Assembly (NCBI GenBank): GCA_045603485.1 | Contig: JAZUMF010000089.1 | Coordinates: 1-20,981 of the forward strand | Reading direction: 5' to 3' | Source of the DNA: RGIG5952 sp045603485 | GTDB taxonomy: Bacteria > Verrucomicrobiota > Kiritimatiellia > RFP12 > JAAYLN01 | Length of the DNA: 20,981 nucleotides | In this document: positions 5,561-12,928 of the stretch, piece after piece | Numbering within the stretch: position 1 is the stretch's first letter | Layout of the letters: each line of letters starts with the position of its first letter | Notes under the pieces: generated by a model | The model's database searches: none | What the model was told of the DNA's origin: nothing | The model's input: only the letters and a program-made list of their open reading frames with translations | Position numbers and translations under genes: made by a program

Positions 5561-6672
5561 ACCGAATTGAAACGAAACTTTCCTCCCTCCGTGAAGGCTA
5601 TGATGGCAAGCGATGCTTCGTTCATGCACGATTAGCCGTAAATGGCGATGAAATGGTTGCGACGGCTCAATATTTGAATGTTCAGGGCTCCGACAAATTC
5701 GATACGCTTCATGTAGCATTCAGCCATGATGGCGGACGCACTTGGACAGAACTGCAGCCAGATAACGCTTTTGCCCCTGTCATCGATAAGTACGGGCTTA
5801 AATGCGTCTGCTGTGATATGACGCCAATGTATCATAAAAAGACAGGTAAATTCCTTGTCATCGGCCATACAGCTCAATATAAGGGAGACTCCCTGCATCC
5901 GGTCGCTCCGGGAGAGCGTTTCCGCAGTACTCCATATTCGGTGTTGGATATTGCGACGGGTCATTTCAAGCCTGTGCGACATATAGATACGCACGGTAGC
6001 GAGAAGTATCTTGACTGCGGCAGCGGATGCAGCCAGTGCCTAGAATTGCCGGATGGCGACATTTTGATACCGGTATCATTTAGCGAACGCATTAACGGTG
6101 TTGCGCAAAACTCCAAGGTTATAGTCTTCAGATGCTCATTTGACGGCGAAGTCATTACATTAAAAGAGACAGGAAATGATATAGAGGTAAAGAATGAAGT
6201 TCGAGGTATAGGAGAAGCCTCAATCATTGAGCATGACAACCGCTATTTCTTGACAATCCGCGGTGATACATACGGTTATGTTTGCTCCTCCGACGATGGA
6301 CTTCATTTTACGGAGCCGATCATTTGGCATTGGGACGATGGTGAGATAGTGCCAACATATAATACCCAATCGCATTGGATGAAGCTTAAAGGTAGACTTT
6401 ATCTGGTATATACCCGAAAAGCTGGCACTAATGACCATGTATTTCGTCATCGTGCACCGCTTTGGGCAACAGAGGTTGATGCCGATAACCTAACGCTAAA
6501 GCGTGAAAAAGAATGGATCGTGGTGCCCGAGCGAGGAGCAAGACTGGGAAATTTCGGCGTATGTTCTCCCGACGATAAGGTCGCCTATGTTTTAGCAGCC
6601 GAATGGATGCAGCCAATCGGGTGTGAAAAATACGGCAGCAACAATAGAATTTGGCTCGCTACACTTTCGTAG
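5557..6672 (+). CDS. sialidase-fold (BNR/Asp-box) protein, cytoplasmic
   Basis: The 371-residue protein has sialidase-type beta-propeller features. An Asp-box SHDGGRTW lies at residues 56-63, and a looser copy SSDDGLHF near residue 244. Proteins of this fold include exo-sialidases and other glycan-acting enzymes, but also non-enzymatic propellers. There is no signal peptide, so it should stay in the cytoplasm, unlike classic sialidases. I cannot place a clear Arg triad or the Tyr-Glu pair with confidence, so no substrate is claimed. A Cys-rich stretch (KCVCCDM near residue 88 and CGSGCSQC near residue 153) is unusual for the fold. It ends the gtrA-queH-tadA operon, starting inside the tadA stop (ATGA). 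Confidence 0.72.
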   Translation: MNRIETKLSSLREGYDGKRCFVHARLAVNGDEMVATAQYLNVQGSDKFDTLHVAFSHDGGRTWTELQPDNAFAPVIDKYGLKCVCCDMTPMYHKKTGKFLVIGHTAQYKGDSLHPVAPGERFRSTPYSVLDIATGHFKPVRHIDTHGSEKYLDCGSGCSQCLELPDGDILIPVSFSERINGVAQNSKVIVFRCSFDGEVITLKETGNDIEVKNEVRGIGEASIIEHDNRYFLTIRGDTYGYVCSSDDGLHFTEPIIWHWDDGEIVPTYNTQSHWMKLKGRLYLVYTRKAGTNDHVFRHRAPLWATEVDADNLTLKREKEWIVVPERGARLGNFGVCSPDDKVAYVLAAEWMQPIGCEKYGSNNRIWLATLS

Positions 6673-6900
6673 TCATTTCATACGGCCTTTTTTAGAAACG
6701 CTCCGCAATCTCAGCCTACATCGATCTGAATTCAGAAAACCTTCACCGCTTAACGAAGAACCAAAAAAAATTAAAGGTTTGCCTGCGAGCCATCAGTCCG
6801 CATAGGGGGAGTGCGTAAAATATGCTTTACAATTAGAAATTTTGCCAACAACTGTCATTTTGTGATATCATATATAGATTCCAAGAAAAGGATTTTTGCT
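6673..6900. other. intergenic region before valS
   Basis: No gene is supported in these 228 bases. A perfect 12-base palindrome TCTGAATTCAGA lies at 6725-6736. A T-run after 6690 could aid termination of the preceding operon, but no strong stem precedes it. The valS promoter lies at the right end. Confidence 0.5.
6842..6871 (+). promoter_or_regulatory. probable valS promoter
   Basis: TTGCCA (6842-6847) and TATCAT (6866-6871) are 18 bases apart, 29 bases before the valS start codon. The match is good but not perfect, and no T-box-like leader is visible. Confidence 0.55.
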
Positions 6901-9618
6901 ATGGCAATGGATAAACATTATGAACCTGCGCAGATTGAAAAAAAATGGTATGCGTGGTGGGAAGAGAATGGATTTTTTAAGCCGACCGGACAGGGTGAGC
7001 CATGGAGCATGGTTATCCCTCCTCCAAATGTAACTGGTATTCTCCATATGGGGCATGCCTTGAATGATACTATTCAGGATGTTTTGGCCCGTTGGAGGAG
7101 AATGCAGGGTAGGGATGTTTTGTGGGTCCCTGGTACCGACCATGCCGGTATTGCTACGCAGAATGTAGTTGAGAAGGCTCTTCGCAAGGAGGGTAAGCGT
7201 CGTCAGGATCTCGGGCGTGAGGCTTTTATCGACCGCGTTTGGGAATGGCGTAAGCAGTATGGCGGCACGATTGTCCGCCAGCTTCGCAGTTTGGGCTGCT
7301 CTTGCGATTGGAGCCATGAGCGTTTCACGATGGATGAGGGTCTTTCAAAGGCTGTTGCAGAGGTCTTTTGTAAGATGTATGATGAAGACCTTATCTATCG
7401 CGGCAATTATATTGTGAACTGGTGCCCTCGTTGCGGTACGGCTCTTGCTGATGACGAGGTTGAGCATGAGCCTAATCACGGACACCTCTGGTATGTCCGT
7501 TATCCTGTCGTCGGTAGTGAATTGGGTGTTAAGGGCGAGGCGTATAAGGATTATATAATGGTCGCTACAACGCGTCCTGAAACCCTTCCCGGTGATACTG
7601 CCGTTGCGGTTAATCCAAAGGATGAGCGTTATCTTGCGCTTCACGGCCGCAAGGTTGTTCTGCCTTTGACCGGTCGCGAGATTCCTGTTCTTGCCGATGA
7701 TTATGTTGAGAAGGAATTCGGTACCGGTATCGTTAAGATTACTCCCGCACATGACCCGAACGACTTCCAGGTGGGTAAGCGTCACGAGCTCGAAGAGATC
7801 AATATCATGAATGACGACGGCACGATGAATGAGCTTGCCGGCGCCGCTTACTGCGGTATGGATCGTTTTGAGTGCCGTGAGGCGATTGTCCGTGACTTGG
7901 AGGCTGGCGGTTTCCTTGATCATGTCGAGGATTATGACAATCAGGTCGGCCATTGCTATCGTTGTCATACCGTTATTGAATCGCGTCTTTCTCCACAGTG
8001 GTTCGTCCGTATGAAGCCGTTGGCCGTCCAGGCTATTGAGGCTGTTAAGTCTGGTAAGATTCAATTCTCGCCAAAGCGTTACGAGACTACTTACTTTAAT
8101 TGGATGGAGAATATCCGCGATTGGTGCATTTCTCGCCAAATTTGGTGGGGTCATCGTATCCCTGTTTATACTTGCGCTTGCGGCCATGAATGGGCTGCGC
8201 CTGAAGCTCCGTCGGTTTGCCCTGTCTGCGGTGCCGGCAAGGATGCTATTACGCAGGATGAGGATGTCCTTGATACATGGTTCTCTTCATGGCTGTGGCC
8301 TTTTTCGACCTTGGGTTGGCCGGAGAAGACTGACGACCTTGCACGCTATTACCCAACGAATGACCTTTGCACGGCTCCTGATATTATTTTCTTCTGGGTT
8401 GCCCGCATGATTATGGCAGGCTGCAAGTTTATGGATGATGTTCCTTTCCGTAATGTTGTCCTACACGGTGTTGTGCGTGACGACAAGGGCCGTAAGATGT
8501 CGAAATCTTTGGGCAATTCTCTCGATCCTCTCCAGATTATCGACCAGTTTAGCGCCGACTCATTGAGATTTACGCTTATGCAGACGACCTCTCCAGGTAT
8601 TGATGTCTACATTAGCATGAATAAGTTTGAGATTGGTCGTAACTTTGGTACGAAGATCTGGAACGCATCTCGCTTTATCGCTATGTATGCCGAGAAGAAT
8701 CCAGGACTTGATGTCAGGGCTATCGGCGCAGATGGTGCGACCTACGACCTTGCACTGCTTACAGATGATGACCGTCATATAATTGCACGCTGCAATTCTA
8801 TGATCGCGGATGTCACCTCCTGGCTTGAGAAGTACCGCTTCCAGGATGCGGCACTTGCGGTTTATGATTTTGTCTGGTCTGAATTTTGCGACTGGTTCGT
8901 CGAGTCTTCCAAGGCCGCCCTTAATTCTGATGACGAGCGCGTCCGTTTGCAGAAGTTGTCGATTCTTTTTGATGTTCTTGGCAAGTCGTTGCGCGTGGTT
9001 CATCCGTTTATGCCGTTCCTTACCGAGGAACTTTGGCATCAGATGGGATTTGCCGGCGAAAATGAGTCGATTATGCGCGCTGCATGGCCAAAGGTGCTTT
9101 CTGAGGAGGCTAAGGCTTCTCTTGGAATCAATGACGAAGTCGTCGCATATATTGAGGCTAAGCATGAGCTGATTACGGCTGGTCGCGCTCTTCGCACCCA
9201 GTATGGTATTGCTCCTTCAAAGCCTGTTCACTATATTGTGCTTGCCGCTGATGCTGCAAGCGAGGCTAAGCTTCTTCGTGATAGGGCTGACATCGCTTCG
9301 TTCTTGCGTGCAGAGCCTTTGGATATCTCTTGCAATGCCGATGTTAAGGGTATGCCGGGCACTGTTGTCGCCGCTGGTGCTATCCATTTGCCTCTTGCCG
9401 GTTTGATTGATATTCCAGCTGAGCTTGAGAAGATTGCCGCGGAAATTGAGAAGAACTCTAAGTTCCTTGCGGGAGTCAACGCTAAACTTTCCAACGAGGG
9501 CTTTGTATCGCGTGCTCCGGAGGCGGTCGTTGAGCAGCAGCGTACTCGTAAGGCTGAACTTGAGGCTGAAATAGCCCGCCTTACAAGCTTGGCTGAGACA
9601 TTGAAGTCTGCGGAGTAA
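6901..9618 (+). CDS. valS: valyl-tRNA synthetase
   Basis: ValS charges tRNA-Val with valine and edits mischarged threonine. From the ATG at 6901 the protein has 905 residues, normal for bacterial ValS. The class I signature HMGH is at residues 49-52 and KMSKS at 532-536. Between them lies the CP1 editing domain (ATTRPETLPGDTAVAVNP), with Cys pairs in NWCPRCGT and GHCYRCHT, and a further zinc-ribbon-like part (CACGHEW...CPVCGAG). The C-terminal anticodon domain ends in the helical coiled-coil arm of ValS (from about residue 840; PAELEKIAAEIEKN). An upstream in-frame start exists, but AAAAGGA eight bases before 6901 and the family start decide for 6901. It is first in a tight unit with prc and dapF. 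Lysine is almost always coded AAG here. Confidence 0.97.
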   Translation: MAMDKHYEPAQIEKKWYAWWEENGFFKPTGQGEPWSMVIPPPNVTGILHMGHALNDTIQDVLARWRRMQGRDVLWVPGTDHAGIATQNVVEKALRKEGKRRQDLGREAFIDRVWEWRKQYGGTIVRQLRSLGCSCDWSHERFTMDEGLSKAVAEVFCKMYDEDLIYRGNYIVNWCPRCGTALADDEVEHEPNHGHLWYVRYPVVGSELGVKGEAYKDYIMVATTRPETLPGDTAVAVNPKDERYLALHGRKVVLPLTGREIPVLADDYVEKEFGTGIVKITPAHDPNDFQVGKRHELEEINIMNDDGTMNELAGAAYCGMDRFECREAIVRDLEAGGFLDHVEDYDNQVGHCYRCHTVIESRLSPQWFVRMKPLAVQAIEAVKSGKIQFSPKRYETTYFNWMENIRDWCISRQIWWGHRIPVYTCACGHEWAAPEAPSVCPVCGAGKDAITQDEDVLDTWFSSWLWPFSTLGWPEKTDDLARYYPTNDLCTAPDIIFFWVARMIMAGCKFMDDVPFRNVVLHGVVRDDKGRKMSKSLGNSLDPLQIIDQFSADSLRFTLMQTTSPGIDVYISMNKFEIGRNFGTKIWNASRFIAMYAEKNPGLDVRAIGADGATYDLALLTDDDRHIIARCNSMIADVTSWLEKYRFQDAALAVYDFVWSEFCDWFVESSKAALNSDDERVRLQKLSILFDVLGKSLRVVHPFMPFLTEELWHQMGFAGENESIMRAAWPKVLSEEAKASLGINDEVVAYIEAKHELITAGRALRTQYGIAPSKPVHYIVLAADAASEAKLLRDRADIASFLRAEPLDISCNADVKGMPGTVVAAGAIHLPLAGLIDIPAELEKIAAEIEKNSKFLAGVNAKLSNEGFVSRAPEAVVEQQRTRKAELEAEIARLTSLAETLKSAE

Positions 9619-9621
9619 TTC

Positions 9622-11988
9622 ATGTCCCGTTTATGCCAAGTTAAAAATCTCTTGCAGGTAGTCTTGTTTGCGTGGCTTGCTCTTTTTTCAGCAAGCTACG
9701 CAATCGGGGCTAATGCAGAGCATGATCAGTATGCGCTTTCTCTCAAGCAGCCTGAGGCGTCTCAGCATTCTGATAAGAATATAGCAAATGAGGATCAAGA
9801 TGAATCTGCGCCTATGCGTGTTTCAACTCTTGAAATCCCTTCGCATTTTTCGCGCCTTTGCCGCCGCTTCGCTCTCCTGTTGGAGTCCCGTCATTATGTT
9901 CAAAAGCCGTTGGACAAGGAGCTTTCTCAGCAAGCGTGGACAAACTACATAATGATGCTTGACTACGACAGATGTTATTTTCTCCAGTCGGATATTGAGG
10001 CTTTTGATCAATGGCGATTTCGTTTGTGCGACGATTTGCGCGCCGGTAATTTGGAATTCCCTGTCAAAGTCTTTGAGGTGTTTCGTGAGCGTCTTGCTAA
10101 CCGTTATTCATTTGTAGAGGAATTTCTGAAGCAGGAGCAGGATTATTCCATAAAGGAAGAATACCAATGGGAGCGTAAGGAGGCTCCTTGGGCGGCTAAC
10201 GAAACCGAATGGGATGATTTATGGCGCCGTAAAATGAAGAATGAGCTTCTCGGCCGAATTGTCTCGCGAGACTATGCTATTTCAAATGACCTGGAGAAGG
10301 CGGTTTCTCCAACTAACTCAGTAGCAGCCGTCTCGTCGGCTTCGCCTGTGACTAATTCGGTCGCGGCTACAACAAATCCGCCGCCGCCGGTTATTGATAT
10401 GTCGCCTGAGGCAGTTGTCGGTCGTCGCTACAAGCAATACAAAGGTATTATTCAAGATGCCGATGCCGATTATATTCTTGAACGCTTCCTTTGCTCTTTT
10501 TCTCAGGTTTATGATCCACACTCGACTTATATGCCGCCTACGCGTGTCGATGATTTTAATATCGACATGAATCTTACGCTTTGCGGTATCGGCGCGACCT
10601 TACAGTCGGAGGACGGTATGGCGAAGGTTGTGAGTATTATGCCAGGAGGCCCTGCCGGGCGCGATACTCGCGAGATACGCCTTCGCGATAATGATAAAAT
10701 TTATGCTGTAGGTCAGGACGACGGTCCTGTAGAGGATATTGTCCATTTGCCCCTTGATAAGATTGTCAAGCGTATCCGCGGCAAGAAAGGAACGCGTGTT
10801 GTCCTCCATGTTATCAGTGCATCGGATCCCAGCGGCAACACGACGAAGGTTGTGGATTTGATTCGTGACGACATCAAGCTTGAGGAGTCGGCAGCGACCG
10901 GCCGTGTCGTTCGTGTTTCGATGGCGAAGACCTTGCCGTTGTCTCCCATCGGCGAGGATGGGAAGCATTCTTTGACATCGGTCGTTGAGCGCGCCTTCGG
11001 TTATGTTAATCTGCCTATGTTTTATGGCTCGATGACCTCTCCGAACGATCCTAATTTCCGTAGCTGCACATGGGATGTCGCCAAGATTATCAGTGGCTTT
11101 AATGATGAAGTCGAGGGCTTGGTCCTTGACTTGCGCGGTAATGGTGGAGGATCTTTACGAGAGGCGGTAGCTTTGGCCGGTTCATTTATTCGTCTGGGGC
11201 CTATTGTTATTGTCAGGGAGGGTGCTAGAGCTCAACCTCTTTCTGATACGGATCCGGCCATTGTATTCCGTAAGCCTCTGATTGTTATGATCGATAAGGC
11301 AAGTGCGAGCGCGTCAGAGATTGTTGCCGCCGCTTTGCAGGATTGCGGGCGTGCTCTTATTGTCGGAGACTCCAAGAGCCACGGTAAGGGCTCTGTCCAA
11401 AATGTCATGCCTTTGATTGCGACGGATGAATCGTATGGATCTTTGAAGCTGACAATCGCCTCTTTTTACCGTATTAACGGTAGCTCTACTCAGATTAAGG
11501 GCGTTTCAAGCGATATCGTTCTGCCATCAACCATGGAGTATATGGATATAGGCGAGGATAAACTGCCTAGTGCTATGGCATGGACGAGTATTCCACCAAT
11601 GAATTACAAGATCGTTTATCCGCTGGGCGGCATAATTCCTTCACTTCGCAAAAAATCTATGGAGCGTCTTGCGAACAATGCCGAATGGGTGAAGCATATC
11701 GAGGAAGTTGAGCATATCCGTAAGGTTGGTGAGCGCAAATCGGTTCCTCTTGATTATGCAAGGCGTTACCAACTTTTGAGTGAGGATTCCAAGGTAGGGA
11801 TTGATAGCGAAAGCGACGAGGCGGATAAGCAGGATCGCAAAGTAGCCGATGATGGTATCGGTGATGATATAGTTCTCCGCGAAACCTTCAATATTCTCGG
11901 CGACCTTGTTGACGCGCAGGGTGGTAGCGGCATTACTACCTCACAGGATGCTGATGTTTCGGATTGGATATACAAGTTCTTTAATTAG
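9622..11988 (+). CDS. prc: tail-specific (C-terminal processing) protease, S41 family
   Basis: This 788-residue periplasmic serine protease should cut proteins from their C-terminus, as Prc/Tsp does. A signal peptide occupies about residues 1-32. The Prc-type N-terminal helical domain follows (about 75-225), then a PDZ domain (about 320-400, with GIGATLQSEDGMAKVV and PGGPAGR), and the S41 core. The core contains LVLDLRGNGGGS, KASASASE and SHGKGSVQ. By spacing to E. coli Prc the nucleophile is Ser563 and the general base Lys589, with Asp574 between. A Ser/Thr/Pro-rich linker at about residues 229-258, with TNSVAA twice and a PPPP run, interrupts the N-terminal part. A charged Asp/Glu/Lys-rich stretch lies near residues 720-750. 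It starts 3 bases after valS, with GGAG at 9612-9615. Confidence 0.93.
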   Translation: MSRLCQVKNLLQVVLFAWLALFSASYAIGANAEHDQYALSLKQPEASQHSDKNIANEDQDESAPMRVSTLEIPSHFSRLCRRFALLLESRHYVQKPLDKELSQQAWTNYIMMLDYDRCYFLQSDIEAFDQWRFRLCDDLRAGNLEFPVKVFEVFRERLANRYSFVEEFLKQEQDYSIKEEYQWERKEAPWAANETEWDDLWRRKMKNELLGRIVSRDYAISNDLEKAVSPTNSVAAVSSASPVTNSVAATTNPPPPVIDMSPEAVVGRRYKQYKGIIQDADADYILERFLCSFSQVYDPHSTYMPPTRVDDFNIDMNLTLCGIGATLQSEDGMAKVVSIMPGGPAGRDTREIRLRDNDKIYAVGQDDGPVEDIVHLPLDKIVKRIRGKKGTRVVLHVISASDPSGNTTKVVDLIRDDIKLEESAATGRVVRVSMAKTLPLSPIGEDGKHSLTSVVERAFGYVNLPMFYGSMTSPNDPNFRSCTWDVAKIISGFNDEVEGLVLDLRGNGGGSLREAVALAGSFIRLGPIVIVREGARAQPLSDTDPAIVFRKPLIVMIDKASASASEIVAAALQDCGRALIVGDSKSHGKGSVQNVMPLIATDESYGSLKLTIASFYRINGSSTQIKGVSSDIVLPSTMEYMDIGEDKLPSAMAWTSIPPMNYKIVYPLGGIIPSLRKKSMERLANNAEWVKHIEEVEHIRKVGERKSVPLDYARRYQLLSEDSKVGIDSESDEADKQDRKVADDGIGDDIVLRETFNILGDLVDAQGGSGITTSQDADVSDWIYKFFN

Positions 11989-11995
11989 GAAGCGT

Positions 11996-12835
11996 ATGGA
12001 ATTACACTTTACCAAGATGCATGGCGCAGGCAATGATTTCATAGTCGTCGATGATAGGAATTTAACGGTGCCATGGGAGGATTACCAGTTGATGGCGGCG
12101 ATTGCCGCCCGTCGTACCGGTATCGGCTGCGAGGGAATTATTCTCGTACAGCCTTCGGATCGTGCTGACTTCCGTATGCGTTTTTTAAATCCGGACGGCA
12201 CCGAGGTTGAGCTTTGTGGCAATGGCGCCCGCTGTGTAGCTCAGTTTGCCCGTTCGATTGGGATTGCCCATAAGTCTATGACGATGGAGACCTCTTGTGG
12301 ACTAGTTGACGCAGAGGTGGAGGATACTGGTGTCAAAGTGTGGGTGCCGGATCCGACTGCGCGTTCGTATAGTCTCAAGGTTGATTTCCCCGAAGTGTCG
12401 TATGTCGGGCATGCGGTTTCAATCGGTTGCCCCCACTTCGTCGTTCCTGTTTCACCTGAAGAGTTGGAGCATCTTGATGTCGCTACAGTCGGAGCGGCGA
12501 TAAGGCAGCATTCAATCTTCAACCCAGAGGGGGTTAATGTTGATTTTGTCAGTTATATCAAGCCAAATCGTATTCGTATGCGTACATTTGAGCGAGGTGT
12601 AGAAGCGGAATCAGGCGCTTGTGGAACCGGCGCAGTTGCCGCCGCCGTCGTTGGTGTTGAGGCTGAAGGCATAACATTGCCGGTCAAGGTAACAACTTCT
12701 TCAGGCTTTGAATTGACCGTTGATGGCGATTGGCGTTCAAAAAAATGTACGGGCATGACGCTTACAGGACCTGCACGAAAGGTCTTTGAAGGAGTTATTG
12801 ACCTTGACCAAGTTGATGGAGCTCAAGAGTTTTAA
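11996..12835 (+). CDS. dapF: diaminopimelate epimerase
   Basis: DapF converts LL- to meso-diaminopimelate, needed for peptidoglycan and as the last but one step to lysine. The protein has 279 residues, normal for the family. The two catalytic Cys are present: Cys74 in ELCGNGARC and Cys209 in ESGACGTGA, acting as the base pair of this cofactor-free racemase. Other hallmarks are KMHGAGNDF at the start and NPDGTE. The usual GIGADG is GIGCEG here, a mild variation. The start at 11996 is 7 bases after the protease stop, with AGGA before it, and is chosen because the family begins here; a longer in-frame start inside prc is not supported. It closes the valS unit. Confidence 0.96.
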   Translation: MELHFTKMHGAGNDFIVVDDRNLTVPWEDYQLMAAIAARRTGIGCEGIILVQPSDRADFRMRFLNPDGTEVELCGNGARCVAQFARSIGIAHKSMTMETSCGLVDAEVEDTGVKVWVPDPTARSYSLKVDFPEVSYVGHAVSIGCPHFVVPVSPEELEHLDVATVGAAIRQHSIFNPEGVNVDFVSYIKPNRIRMRTFERGVEAESGACGTGAVAAAVVGVEAEGITLPVKVTTSSGFELTVDGDWRSKKCTGMTLTGPARKVFEGVIDLDQVDGAQEF

Positions 12836-12854
12836 GAAGAGCTTCTAACTTTTG

Positions 12855-12884
12855 TTTTCATTTAGGCACGATTTTTGCTATAAT
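12855..12884 (+). promoter_or_regulatory. extended -10 promoter of the membrane protein pair
   Basis: TGCTATAAT, an extended -10 with TATAAT at 12879-12884, lies 45 bases before the ATG. The -35 region is weak (TTTTCA at 12855-12860, 18 bases upstream). This marks a transcription unit separate from valS-dapF, although no terminator is seen in the 93-base gap. Confidence 0.65.
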
Positions 12885-12928
12885 GGGGAACATCATCTTT
12901 GATTTTTTACAAGAACTGAGGACTAAGA

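Noticed and set aside
6623..6805. 60-residue plus-strand frame between the sialidase-fold gene and valS
   Set aside because: It overlaps the preceding gene in another frame, has no ribosome binding site and no familiar content.
7345..8187. 280-residue minus-strand frame inside valS
   Set aside because: It is a shadow of the well-supported valS coding sequence on the other strand.
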